DNA of 64,000 nucleotides, from positions 124,001-188,000 of the forward strand of contig JAWWNJ010000022.1 in assembly GCA_037176885.1 (NCBI GenBank), written 5' to 3'. Source of the stretch: Favolaschia claudopus (Eukaryota > Basidiomycota > Agaricomycetes > Agaricales > Mycenaceae). Under the pieces are notes generated by a model. The model searched no databases. It was given only the letters and a program-made list of their open reading frames with translations, and was not told the DNA's origin. A program made the translations under genes and the position numbers. Positions 21,856-33,108 of this stretch are shown piece after piece (position 1 is the first letter of the stretch; the number at the start of each line of letters is the position of its first letter).

Positions 21856-22350
21856 ACCATTCCACGGGTTGTATGGTAGACTGACCGCACACTCAACCGA
21901 TCCGCTACATCTCGTCTCTGTTGCGGCGGTTCTACCAAAACAGTCATACTCATTCTATCTCGGCGAATTCTTCACTCGACAATAATTCATTCAATTTTTC
22001 ATCAAATCAATCTTTCACTTCGTACTCTGCATTCCCTGCCGCCGTCCTATAACGCCGTATGAAAATTTAAATCCACCGCCTCCAATTTTGCCGCCTAGCT
22101 CACACTCTACGACCGTATAATTCATATTCAAATGGTGCTCACTTTAATCTATGTAACATACCACCCCGGCCACTACTGGTTTTTCACTCGGCTAAGTTAT
22201 CTGTTCTGCATTCTGACTTGCGCATCTCATCCCTCGTTCTCGTGCCTAACTATACATTCCTCCCTGCCTCTCAAAAACAGCAATAACAGTTCAGCAGGAT
22301 GGTTCTACGTCTCGGGAGCAACAAAAATGAAATGATCCACCGAATCAAAT

Positions 22351-22452
22351 CTTGGGGCGGATTCGAACCGCCATCCTAAGATCATATTTATACATTCCAT
22401 TGATCCCACTCAATCCGTCAACTGGGCTTCGTCTCATCCGCTGAACTGGCGA
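22351..22452 (-). repeat. B-box element, family 2, copy 3
   Basis: Sense AGCCCAGTTGACGGATTG, then T arm GGCGG-TTCGAAT-CCGCC, perfectly paired, followed by CCAAG. Confidence 0.5.
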
Positions 22453-22626
22453 TCACCTTCTATCAATTTCCTTCTACACTGACCGCAAGCACACTCAACC
22501 AACCCCTACAGCCCGTATCTGCCGCGGCGGGTCTACCAAAACTTGGCTCATCTTCCGGTACCCCACCCACCAGCTAAAACCTCGAAGGTCAGAGCTACAA
22601 AAAGATGATCTGCTAACAGGACCACA

Positions 22627-22720
22627 ACCCTCGCGGATTCGAACCGCCACCGTCATCCCCTCAACTTGAATGTAAACAAGTTTTCGCGACAGGGTTCGAG
22701 CGAACTTGCCCAGGACGCTT
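22627..22720 (-). repeat. B-box element, family 3, copy 1
   Basis: Sense CCTGGGCAAGTTCGCTCGA and downstream GGCGGTTCGAATCCGCG. A second copy is at 31927-32020. Confidence 0.4.
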
Positions 22721-23490
22721 TGAGTTTCAGTTGCATTCCCTCCTTGGCCTTGCTGCTGCTTGCTTTCCGATCCGCCCCCTCTCGCACAGACATCACAAAG
22801 AAACCAGCACCAACAGCCGCTCTTCCTTGACCTCTCAATTCGAATTTCGCCGACTCCGCAAATCCAATCCAAACCTACATACTTCTCGCTCTCAGCTATT
22901 CCGTCCTCACCCAGAACTTGACAAGAACGAGTAGGCAGCATGACTATTACTACAGAGCAAATACTTAGAAACATCCCTGCTGCAAACTATTTCCAGATTC
23001 TTCGCGCGGCTCGAACCGCCCATCAAGAATATATTCTGCGGTTCAATTTCATTCCATCCGAGGTAAAACTCGTCTGGATATTCACGCTCAATGAGCTATC
23101 CCCGAATGGCCCCGTCGAGTCTCCAAATGCACCTCCTCTGAATCCAGACGCATCTCGCTCCTGCTAGCTGCTGGATCGCCTCCAAACCCTGCCGCCAGAT
23201 GAACATGTGGTGTACGTTTAGCTCGGCAACTGGCGACACGTTCCAGAATCTCAACTCAACAGCGACGAAAAGCAGAGCAAAAATAAACAACAAACAAAAC
23301 ATGGATGACATAAATGCCTACGCACCCCCAGCGGATTCGAACCGCCGCCGCCATCTTTCAAATCTGAAGACTCTCAACGCTCAACGCGAACAAGAGCGCG
23401 AGGAATCTTTCTTGACGAGGACGCCTTCTGCACTATCTCCTACTCCAGTATCCCTTCCGCCCACCAAAAAACAATAAATATCTAGAACGA

Positions 23491-23567
23491 GATTTCTACA
23501 TCTAAGGACCTTCAAATCTTTGTAGTCAACGAGTTCGCTGTGCTCGAATTCGTTCAAGCACTCCCAA
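23491..23567. repeat. dispersed repeat box, copy 1
   Basis: Shares TTTCTACATCTAAG, CAACGAGTTC and CTCGAATTCGTTCAAGCA with 32623-32700, in the same order and spacing. This supports the segmental duplication. Confidence 0.6.
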
Positions 23568-24428
23568 TCTATGGCGGTCAATGTGTCGTTTTAATCAAAT
23601 GCGTATAAAATGTCCATTCTGAGCTAAAGTAAAAGACAAAGTGCAAAACCTTCGAAACTCAACTTTTGTTTGCGTGTGTAAAAACTTTCAATCGAGTAGA
23701 GTAGAAAGTTTTTGCGTGCCAGCAGAAAAAAGTTTGTGTCGGTCCGATGTCCGGTGGCTGTGCATCTGATGCGAGTTGATGGCCGAGATATTAAGATATT
23801 GAACCAGTTGCAACCAGAGAAGATGAGGCAGCATAGATAAGTAATATAGCCTCCAGATGCCTTTACAGAGGTACATAAAATAGCTCTATTTTTTACTGCT
23901 CTGTAGGAAGAGCTAAGTAATGGTCAAAGCAGCATTTACATGAGCTTCAATTCAAGACCTTGGGCAGTCATTCTAGCCCAGTCCAGCTAACAATTGAGTT
24001 CTACTATGAGTATATACATATAGAAATCTAGCAGGTAACACCCAATAAGATACCAGCAAGGAGGGTAGAGCAAAGCTCCGTTGAAGTCCCAATGCCGAAT
24101 CGGGGATCATTTCATCATCAAGTGCATAGCCACCTATCTGCGGCCCGCGACAAACTTTCCACATTCGAGCGCAAAAAGTTTTTACACTGGTGTTTTCCAG
24201 TTTTATAGGTCAACTCAGAAGAAACATGGACCTCAAATTTCCCCGTCTTTTTCTTCACTTTGTACATTTACACACCAAATCTCACCAAATACACATTTTC
24301 CACAGATTTGATTAAAACGACAGATTGACCGCCATACCAATCGTCGTACTGAACTGGGTTGAAAAGCGAAAAGGCTTGTGTTTTTCACCAAAAAAAAAAC
24401 ACAAAAGAAACCGAACAACCTTTTATAG

Positions 24429-24519
24429 GTCCGCGGACGGATTCGAACCGCCTTTTCTCTCAGCGATCACGAATATGTTTTGCATATTACGAGAGCGAGC
24501 AACCTTGCTCAACGAGGAC
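24429..24519 (-). repeat. tRNA-like element M4
   Basis: Acceptor GTCCTCG/CGCGGAC (one mismatch), D arm GAG/CTC around CAAGGTTG, anticodon stem CTCTC/GAGAG, loop with hairpin ATATG-CAAAA-CATAT, T arm GGCGG-TTCGAAT-CCGTC. Confidence 0.6.
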
Positions 24520-25591
24520 ACGCACACGACTGAATTGAATTCCAACTGTCCAAAGATTCAACCATGGAATTGTTATATCCCGGCACGTCGAGCAAGGCGC
24601 ATCGGTGTTCAACTGGACAGGATTCGGACCGTTTATCCGCCGATTTCCGAACAATCAATAAACAGCCAACAACTTGTGCAAGTATGTATAGACAAACCAC
24701 GTCTTGGCTTTCACCACTGTGAATCCCCACCACCCTCAACCTCTTCGTGATCGATATTACTTATCTGTGGCGACATCCTCGCCGCCGGTCTGTTTCGATA
24801 TGTCCCTAGGCATTTCTTACAATTTTTTGGAAGCGGTAACACAGGCTGCGGATTTGATTTTCGCCCTTCAGGGTTTGTTCAGGGTCGTGTTCCACGTTCT
24901 CAGTCTCGGGTCGATCCTTGAATTCTTTCCACTGCTACCTTGTACTCTCCACCGCGCGAGTTTGAACCGCAGCCCCACATCTGGCGGCCGGTGTCGCACT
25001 GTCTCCATGATCGCGCTGCTTTAATAGACGCCCAGTTGCAACGCTGGGGCCGCTCTCAAACAATGTGAGTTTCACGCCTTGTACACGGATACCACCATCG
25101 CCTAAGACACCCCGCCGGACCCCGAATGAACGCCGAACCACAGAGGGCCATTGATTCGCGAACCTAGGGCCCATTACCGACGCGGGTCGCCAACACAGAA
25201 ATGACGTCGAAGACGCCAAGTCTCGCCAGGCTTGCGCCAGGCACTCACTTCGTGATTGTCGGCACTCTCACCGATTCATCTCTGTCGTTGAAATCGGTAC
25301 CCCCGAATTGAAATTCCCGGCTATGCTGAGCTTGAAGACCTGGACACAATACCCAGGAATTTGTTTGGTATCCCAGGAATATATCAAGGATCTTATGTCC
25401 TGGATTTGATGCCGCGGGGTCTGAACTTCTTCCAACAAAACACATGGACTCCAAGAAACAGCGCTTATGGTCCATTGCTGGGCAGCTTTTCCGCGGGCAG
25501 CTTTTAAATTGGCTTTTCCGAGTCTGTGACAAGGTTAAATATATCTCAACTCATACAATTCTCGAACATATCCCTCCTTCCACTTTCCCCC

Positions 25592-28172
25592 ATGTATTCC
25601 GACCCCCACGAACACGCAACTTTCCCTTTCTTAGGGCCATCCATGGCCGCCTCTGACCTTCTACAAGACTCCAAGATTAATGGAGGATCTGGAAGGACTG
25701 TGCAGGGAGGTTCGCCGACGAGGTATATATTATACTCCGTCCACTTCAATGAGGCAACTGACTGGACGCTGTACCCGTTCTACAGGAGATTCATCCCTCG
25801 GTATTTCTTCGCCCGACTTATTGGTTGGCCCGGCGCCGTAATCTGCGGACAATTATTACTGCAGACTTTAGCATGGGGCTTCTTCGGCGCCGTTCAGACG
25901 AGAGGCGGCATAGCTCTTCCACACGAACTCGCAGTATCAGCGAAGGATAACCCACACACCGTCGAGTGGATATCGACTCAGGTGTCTACGATTCTCGCAT
26001 TCTTATCGACTTGGTGCGTTCAATATTAATTCTTGACTCTGCGGTTGCAAGCCGCTTCCCAAATTCTGATTCATAATGACCTTCTATCTGGCAGCCTGTT
26101 CTCTTGGGGATTCGCCAGTCAATTACCCTCCATCTGCGCGCGGACGGGATGTCCCTCGGAGCTTTCGTCTCCTATATCAAAATCTCCTCCCGCTCCCTCA
26201 TCCTCAGTCCACGGAAAAGGACAAAACTCAGTCTCGTGGCTGTCATCATTTTCCTGTTGACCGGTGTACAGACTGCTGGGTGAGTTTACTCTATACATTG
26301 TAATTATAAGAGTCCCTCTCACTGGCATACGATCTAGATGGAGCGCTTTGATAACGCCGCGTTCAATATTCATCGAGACTCCTCTGCATGGGCACGAACT
26401 CGACCTCTCCAGTCCGCTTCTCCGGCAGATAAACAAGTTGGATGCAGTAGAATATTGTATCGAGAATAGCAGTGAGCACGATCCACTCAGTGATCAATCA
26501 TCCTTTTTTCTCACCGTGAAACCACACAGCCAATGGCCCAGCGTTCATTGTAGGTCAAACGGAAAGCGGATACACGGCTGTGAAGGGTGACCTTGGACTG
26601 CCCGCGACGTTCACAGTGATGGAATACTCTTTCAACCTCTCAACCGGTATGTTGAATATTCGCTGAAAAACATCACTCTGATTCTGTGTCCTTACAGGCG
26701 GAATACTCCCATTGACTCTTCAACCTATCGACGCAAGCACATGGTTCCAAAACACATCGACAATTCCGTCCACTATCCGACCTGACTCCGAGCTTCCGAG
26801 AGGTCTAGATTCCGAGTACAGTCCTCGCGCAGCAAGGTAGGCCTCTTCATTCTTAAATTCTCATATCTATCACACTCAAGAACTACGTAGGATTCACCGC
26901 CGATGTGAAGTGCAATTTCATAAACAGTTCAGACGACATCAGATTGAAAACGCTGTTCATTCTCAATACAACCGTGAAAGACTGGGAAGATCCTTCCGTC
27001 GGTCCGAGCAAGATCAACTTCAACACTTTATCTTCACACTGTCCCAACGAGAACGATCAAGGTCGAACAATCCCACTCTCACCAGCTTGTTCACTGAACT
27101 TCGGTTACTTATTGGGTCGCAGTTCCGATGAATTGGACCGGGGCCTACACGCTCGCGGACCAGCCAAATTATCTACTCATGATTGCCTGTCCGTCGAATG
27201 ACACCTCCAGCTACAGTGCGTATCTTATATATAATATCATTCATACTTGAACTCAGCCTTCATTTACTTACCTCCTTTCCTTCTACCACCGCATAGCCGT
27301 CGCCTTCGACGCCAGTCCCAAAGGGATCTACTGGTTCATGACAGCGATGATTTGCACCGTCACCCCGAAGATAAACCACGTCGACGTCTCATACAAAGGA
27401 GCATTCATCACTATCACCGGCGCGTCGAAAAATTCCAACTCGGTGCTTGCTGACATCCACGCGCCACCGGTTGTTGCGGCAATGAATACGCTGTCGCTGA
27501 TGACGGCTTTCACTCAGGCGATTGACACTAATGGGGTGGAGATAAGCTCAAGTCGTTGGTTTCTGCGGCGGATACCAGCTACGGGGATTCTACCGTTTTA
27601 CGAACTACGGTGAGTGGTTGGTATTTCTCCGTGAGCGTCGCCGTTCATTGAATTGGTAATCGCAGGAAGAATATATTCGTGGAACTGTTGAATACAGTGC
27701 AACGGTAAGTATAGCTATCGAAGTCCACCAAGTCAATTCACTTCCTGTTATCCAGGTCTTCAAAGCGTGTTTGGCCAGCAGTCAAACCTTCCTGGCAGCG
27801 CTTCCGACCGACGACAAAATGACAATCTACACTTCCGGCACACATCGAACTGAAACCATGGGGTGGACACATTCTTCCTCCTACGTTACCGCAATCGAAT
27901 TGCTTCCTGGAGCAATTATAGCTCTCATCACAATCATCGTCGTATTTGCAGCCGTTGCGAAGCACGCGGCGGATCCAAAGTACGATGAATATTTTGATCC
28001 CTCGGATGCATTACATTTGGTGGCGGCTTCTGCTAATGGGGGGCTCGATAGTGTGTTTGTTAGGAAGGAGCGGAGGGATACAGAGAGCGCTGAGAATGCG
28101 ATGGTGTTCTTGGGATCTACAGCTGCGCGGGGACCGGTGTTGCTGCCGACACGGAGTGATTCTTCATTGTAG
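25592..28172 (+). CDS. multi-exon transmembrane protein of unknown function, with frame breaks
   Basis: A basidiomycete membrane-protein family is recognised by pattern only. Proposed pieces: 25592-~26009 (N-terminus, two hydrophobic segments), 26095-26279 (VAVIIFLLTGVQTAG), 26338-26471 (WSALITPR), 26530-26646 (NGPAFIVGQTESGYTAV), 26698-26836, ~26881-27061 (GFTADVKC), 27123-27215 (NWTGAYTLADQPNYLLMIAC), 27297-~27609 (SLMTAFTQAID), 27666-27704 (EEYIRGTVEYSAT) and 27756-28172.  The last has a membrane segment (LPGAIIALITIIVVFAAVA) and a cytoplasmic tail. The extracellular middle has several Cys and Asn-glycosylation-like sites. The frame cannot be kept at three places: after the GGGG at 26106-26109, at the 26836/26881 junction, and after the GGGG at 27533-27536; one extra base would fix each. 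Either this is a recent pseudogene or the assembly has small deletions. No function can be given. Confidence 0.55.
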
Positions 28173-28249
28173 CATTGAGTCCTTGATATGGAAGTAATTG
28201 GGCCGAGGGGAACGTATACGTACTTTGTACTGTACAGAAACAACCCGCG

Positions 28250-29830
28250 CATCCGTCACTACATCGCCATTAGCACCGCCGTTCGGGCAATGGGGCATAG
28301 CCATCCCATCCTGTCGAGAGAACACCCAGAACCTTTTCCGTCGCCCGTCCCGTCCTATCCCATACAGCGCGAGGAGGGAAACCTTCAGCCCCTTCCCCGT
28401 CGCCGCCGCCGCCGCCGCCGCCTCCGCGACTCAAGACTCAGAACCAAAAGCCAAACGTCGTCGAGCGTGGGGAACCGTAAGGAGCGTATGTAGCCGCCCT
28501 GAAAACGGATTCAGAGGAAATGAAAAGCGCGATTCGAGCACGACGGCCGAACGACGGGCATACAGACATACCCATCCTGTCACCGTTCCACTGCCGTCGA
28601 CGGGAGAGATTGGACTTCAGAAGTCTCTACGGGACGGGTGAGGGATCAGCAAGAAGGAAAGGGGCGTGGAGCGGCGCGCGCCCGGGGCCTTCTCTCCAAG
28701 CGTCATTGCGCGAAGAGCAAGATAAGACCCGTCGAAATCGCGTGCATGTGTCGATCGCGAGAAAAGAAAACGAAGAGGACAGGTAAGGAAGGAAAGCGAA
28801 TACGCATATTCGGCCTCGAGATGAAAAAGGTGGAGGGTAGGATACGCGAGGGTGCGGATGTGGAGGGATTGAGGGGAGAGGAGAGGAGCTGGCGTCGTCA
28901 TTCCGAGAACAGCGCCGACGAAGAAATGAATGGATGAATGAAACAACAGGCAATGCCCGCCGCACTTGACAATCCGCACATCCGTCTATCACGCACAAGG
29001 CCTGCACGCCGACCCGTTCCCGAAACGACGAGCAATGGGGCATACACATACTCATCCCATCCCATCTCATCCGCCACCGTACCATGCCTCGAACTTCCAA
29101 GACCCTCTTCCGTCACCCATCCCCTCCTAAGAGGAAGGGACCATTCAGCCCCCTCGCCGCCGCCGCCGCCCCTCCATAAGTCAAAGCTCAGAAGCAAAGA
29201 CTCGCCCTGCGTGTGTCGCTCGTGTGGGAACCGGGAGACGCGGCCGCGTATGGAGCCAGCCGCCCTGAGGGCTGAAGGGCCTAGCACATGATTCCGAGGA
29301 AACGGTACTAAGCGTGATTCGACCACAAACGGCGAGGAGGAGGAGGATGGCCGGACGACAAGTCATGCAGGGATACATACATGCCCATCCCATCCCTTCA
29401 CCGCGCCCCCGACAGGCCAGAGTACTCCGAGAACCTTTACGAGATCGACGAAGAAGCAGCAAAGACGGAGACAAGAACGGACCGGGAAGGTAGGACCATT
29501 ACGCTCCCCTTTGCCGCGACGTCAATGTCGACGCGGAAAGAGCTGAGTCGGAGCGCGATTCGACGGCGACGAGGAGGAGGACGGCCGAACGACGGGCAAT
29601 GGCCAATGAGGCATACCCATCTAGCATCCCATCCCTTCCCGGGTGCTCTTTATCCCTTCCCGGGTGAGAGCACTCGACCTTCAAGAAACCTCTCCAGGGA
29701 ACAGAGGACAGGGACGCCATCCCTTTCTACCCCCGCCGCGTCAAAGCGTGAAAGCGCGAAGAAAGTCGGAAACCCGGCCGACGGACCAAGAAGCAAAGAG
29801 ACAAAAGGATGAATGACCGAGCACACATAC
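28250..29830. repeat. imperfect tandem repeats of about 0.3-0.5 kb
   Basis: The series GGGCAATGGGGCATA or CGACGGGCA, then CCCATCCCATC, then a CCGCCGCCG run recurs near 28.29, 28.55, 29.03, 29.37 and 29.6 kb with variation. GC-rich pseudo-frames on both strands come from this. No gene is supported. Confidence 0.6.
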
Positions 29831-29949
29831 CTCATCAATACAACACTTCCCATGCACCTGCTCCTACCATACCTACTCCCCCGGGCCCTCATGCATCCTC
29901 CCTTCCACCTGCAAACTCCTCGACATGGCTGCGAGGGCGCGGAATTGGT

Positions 29950-30484
29950 ACACGATGGAGGCCGCGTCGCGGAGGGGCCGTCGACGCTCCGTTCCATCGA
30001 GAATGAGGCGGAGGCGTGAGAGAAGGTGGCTTGGCGAGGCAGACGGCCATGTATGGTTCTGGGCTGCGGGGGGTGACTTCAGCACGGTGTATATGTGGGA
30101 GAGAGGAAAAGGGAAGGAAGAGCAGGACGTATTTACTTTGGACGGCGACAAAACTGGCGCACCCGCTTGCGCCTGCAGTCCGTCACTAACCCCCCCGCCC
30201 GTTGGAGTGGGCGTGGAAGGCGGTGGCGATGAGAGATGGTGAACGCCTGCAGAGGAGGATCTCCGTGGCTGCCGCCAAGCTCCGCATATCGGCACCCCAC
30301 TCAAGCTGGGCACTGGCAACGAAGCAGAGAGGATACCGCTGGGCGTGAGCTGCTGCTTGGAACGGGACTCGCAATGGCGCGGCTTTGACTATGAGTTCCG
30401 GATTGCCTCGCGCGGCGGGAAGAGGAATGGGTGGAGACGAGGAGCGGGGCTAATAAGAGGAGCAGCGTGGGTGGCAGACTGCAT
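29950..30484 (-). pseudogene. CFEM gene relic
   Basis: Aligns by eye with 19190-19815: the initiator ATG at 30484, the stretch around CCGATATGCGG, the block GACGGACTGCA...GCGCAAGC, the block AACCATACATGGCCG and GCCTCCATCGTGTACC are all recognisable. An extra base soon after the ATG puts the signal peptide out of frame, and deletions remove part of the CFEM cysteine region. It is therefore unlikely to make the protein. It lies at the matching place in the second copy of the segmental duplication. Confidence 0.7.
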
Positions 30485-30887
30485 TTTGCGTGGAAGTGAG
30501 GACGAACGAGCGGGAATGATAGCGAGAAAGAAAGAGGCGTCGCGCGGGAATGATTGCAGGCGCCGGGGAGATGCCGGGACTATAAACATGGGCAAATAGA
30601 GCCAGGCTTGGCTTTGACTTGGCTTTGACCAGAACTACTTGCTTGCGACTTTCTTCGTTCTTACTCGTTCCCTCCTACACGGTCCAGGCTTGCTCCCGCC
30701 GTCCTGAATCCTGATCAGCTGGCTGACTCTGCGACTCTCCTTCCCTCCTTTCAGGGCGTCTACGGTCTCAAAGTCAAAACCACTCGAAACCACATGGCTG
30801 CAAACCTTCGACTCAGAGCCACAAGTTACAACACTGAACAAAAGCAGGCATAAAAAAATGATCTTGTAGATATCCGATATCCTGCAA

Positions 30888-30977
30888 GTCCCCGGACGGA
30901 GTCGAACCGCCGTTTCTCTGTGTATGATATATGGTTTCCAAATGGAGCCAGAGTGAGTAACCTCTCTCAACGAGGAC
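30888..30977 (-). repeat. tRNA-like element M5
   Basis: Acceptor GTCCTCG/CGGGGAC, D arm GAG/CTC around AGAGGTTA, anticodon stem CTCTG/CAGAG (a paired change from CTCTC/GAGAG in other copies), T arm GGCGG-TTCGACT-CCGTC. Confidence 0.65.
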
Positions 30978-31578
30978 TTGACGAGAACATTATCACTGAC
31001 TCTCACGAAGTGTCGATAGACCCTCTCGTCGCGTTTTGTTCCAATTGCTTTCAGTAAACCGCAAGATCTTTCGGCTTTCGCAAGCTTTCGGCTAATGGCA
31101 TCCCGGTTCTAACTTCGCACCCTACGCTAAGACACCCTCATACTACTTATTCTCCTGCCGGAACTAATCATTCATTCTCTCTCGGTGCATTCTTCCCGCG
31201 GCGTCATTCAATTTTCACCAAATATTTCGCTCCGTCAATGTTTTCATCGCCGACAACGCGGTCGTGGCATGTCCCCTGCACCTCGAACTCGTTCGAAATG
31301 CCGCCGCCTACCTCACGCTCTACAACATTCCGCTCTTGACTCTGATTTCGGCTCAATCATCCCGTTGCGCACACCTCGATCTATCACCACTATTGCTGTT
31401 TCACTCAGCCGGCGGCTCTGCGCTTCGACTCAAAAACTCCGACTCGCATCCCAACCGTGACGTCTGCTTCCGGCTGTACACATTTTTCAATAAAAACAAC
31501 GAAAATTGAAACTCACAACACGATTCTACGTCTACGGACCAAAGAGAAAAAGAAAACACACCATCAATCAGCTACCAA

Positions 31579-31676
31579 TTCCTGGCGCGGATTCGAACCG
31601 CCATCCAAGATCATTGATCATCTTTCATGGTTTACTGATCCACGCAATCCGTCAACTGAGCTCGCTGGGCCGACAA
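31579..31676 (-). repeat. B-box element, family 2, copy 4
   Basis: Sense GAGCTCAGTTGACGGATTG resembles an A-box, followed by GGCGGTTCGAATCCGCG and CCAGGAATT. Confidence 0.5.
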
Positions 31677-31926
31677 TAACATTCGACTAATTGTATTGTG
31701 AACCGACTGCGAGCACACTGAATCGATCCCTCACTCACACAGCATCGAATCATCGTCGAGCCCTCTGAGAATCTGTACCACCCGGTATGTACCCATTTCT
31801 TCTCTTGCTCCTACTACTTACTCTAAAGTCCGGAACTCAGCTCATCTTGCGAGCACTCCCTCTCCTCCCAAGTAAATCCCTCGAATATCAGAGCGAACAA
31901 AAAAGAAAAACTCCAATGGACCACGC

Positions 31927-32020
31927 ACCCTCGCGGATTCGAACCGCCTCGTCACCCCCTCAACTTGAATTTAAGGAACAAGTTATCACGGGTCGAGCGA
32001 ATTTGCCCAGGACGCTCTGC
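31927..32020 (-). repeat. B-box element, family 3, copy 2
   Basis: Same layout as 22627-22720, including GTCCTGGGCAAATTCGCTCG and the GGCGGTTCGAATCCGCG core. Confidence 0.4.
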
Positions 32021-32622
32021 TCTCCTGGTCTTACTGCTGCTGAATTCATCCAGCCCTGCGCCCAGACATCAATGTAAACAGAACCTACCAAAAGCAACTT
32101 CGCGCTGTCCAGTACAAGGTAACGGTGCAAGTCCTCGTCCGGTTTCGACGCTTTTCACTGGCACCTTGTATCACCGCAAAACAATTGCCTCTGAAATACT
32201 AGTACTAAGATTAACAACTGGCTGAATGTCGTCCTACAGCAACACCTCTTCTATCGCGTCGTCGACAAACACTCCCCACGCACCGCTACGAATTCAAACA
32301 AACCTGAAACTCCGAACCGGTCCAAAATACTTACGCCCCCTCGAACATCCAACCTGAATACATAATGGATTTTTCCAGGAAAGAAAAAAAGGCTGCTTTT
32401 TTTGGAATGCCTTGGTACGGAGTCGAACCGCGTCATGAAGTAAAGTTGTATCCGATGAATGAAGCAAGTTGAACTCTGGAGAACCCGTTCTCTACAAGAG
32501 CTCTGTTATAGTTCCTAAGAAATTCCTATAAATATCAACTGTTTCAGCGCTTTCAGGTGTTACCGTCCCCCCTCTTTCACCTTCTGGTTTAGCCATCATC
32601 AAATCAGTATCTGTTGGAGCAA

Positions 32623-32700
32623 ATTTCTACATCTAAGTACTACAGTATGCATCTTTGAATCAACGAGTTCCCTCTCCTCGAATTCGTTCAAGCACTCCCA
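32623..32700. repeat. dispersed repeat box, copy 2
   Basis: Matches 23491-23567 (see that entry). Confidence 0.6.
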
Positions 32701-32792
32701 ACCGTTGAATCTAACTAGGCTGACAAGCGGAATAGCTCATATTTTGCACAAAAAACGAAAGAAGGGAAAAAGATCATCCTACTTTGTTGAGG

Positions 32793-32887
32793 CTCCTCGG
32801 ACGGAATCGAACCGCCGTTTCTCTCCGCTACGCGTCTCTTTCATCGATAGACATTAGCAAGAGCGAGTAACCTTTCTCAACGAGGAA
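32793..32887 (-). repeat. tRNA-like element M6
   Basis: Acceptor TTCCTCG/CGAGGAG remains paired although both sides differ from other copies. D arm GAG/CTC around AAAGGTTA, T arm GGCGG-TTCGATT-CCGTC with B-box GGTTCGATTCC. Confidence 0.6.
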
Positions 32888-33108
32888 CTGAGTCTTTCCG
32901 AAGCGTGGAGTCGCGTTAGCAATTTTCACAGTAAATTCTGAAGAAAATTTCTCTGTACCCCCAACCGCCGCCTCGAACAGCTCAAGTAGAGCAATGGAGG
33001 GGAGGGAAGGATGCTACCGCGTCAGTGAGGATGGCGGATGGTTGTGAACACTGGAAACAAAGGGACGACCATCCTGCAGCGAAGTGGTTATCTGGATTTG
33101 AGCAAGCT

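Larger units (their letters stand above)
17800..24520. repeat. segmental duplication, copy 1 (CFEM gene plus tRNA-like elements)
   Basis: The order purine-rich segment, CFEM gene, tRNA-like M elements, B-box family 2, B-box family 3, conserved box at 23491-23567, M element recurs at 28250-32890 in the same orientation. Identity is patchy and judged by eye. Confidence 0.6.
20024..25591. other. gene-poor region of tRNA-like repeats
   Basis: No protein gene is supported. The region holds seven recognised minus-oriented tRNA-like or B-box elements (listed separately) and more degenerate relatives with a GGTTCGAA or similar core near 22.63, 23.01, 23.33 and 24.96 kb. Confidence 0.55.
28250..32890. 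repeat. segmental duplication, copy 2
   Basis: Collinear with 17800-24520: purine-rich segment, CFEM relic, M5, B-box family 2 copy 4, family 3 copy 2, repeat box, M6. It is shorter, with several elements missing. Confidence 0.6.
30978..33108. other. gene-poor repeat region
   Basis: Contains B-box family 2 copy 4, family 3 copy 2, a further degenerate element with GCGGTTCGACTCCGT sense core near 32.41-32.5 kb, the dispersed box and M6. No protein gene is supported. Confidence 0.5.

Noticed and set aside
28198..30019. Many overlapping frames of 100-157 codons
   Set aside because: They arise from GC-rich imperfect repeats and are mutually exclusive with no domain.
16928..32887. Calling the tRNA-like elements functional tRNA genes with introns
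   Set aside because: No consistent U33, no assignable anticodon, and loops that differ in every copy; kept as tRNA-like repeats.
11726..32887. CRISPR array
   Set aside because: Spacing is kilobase-scale, elements differ, and the organism is a eukaryote.
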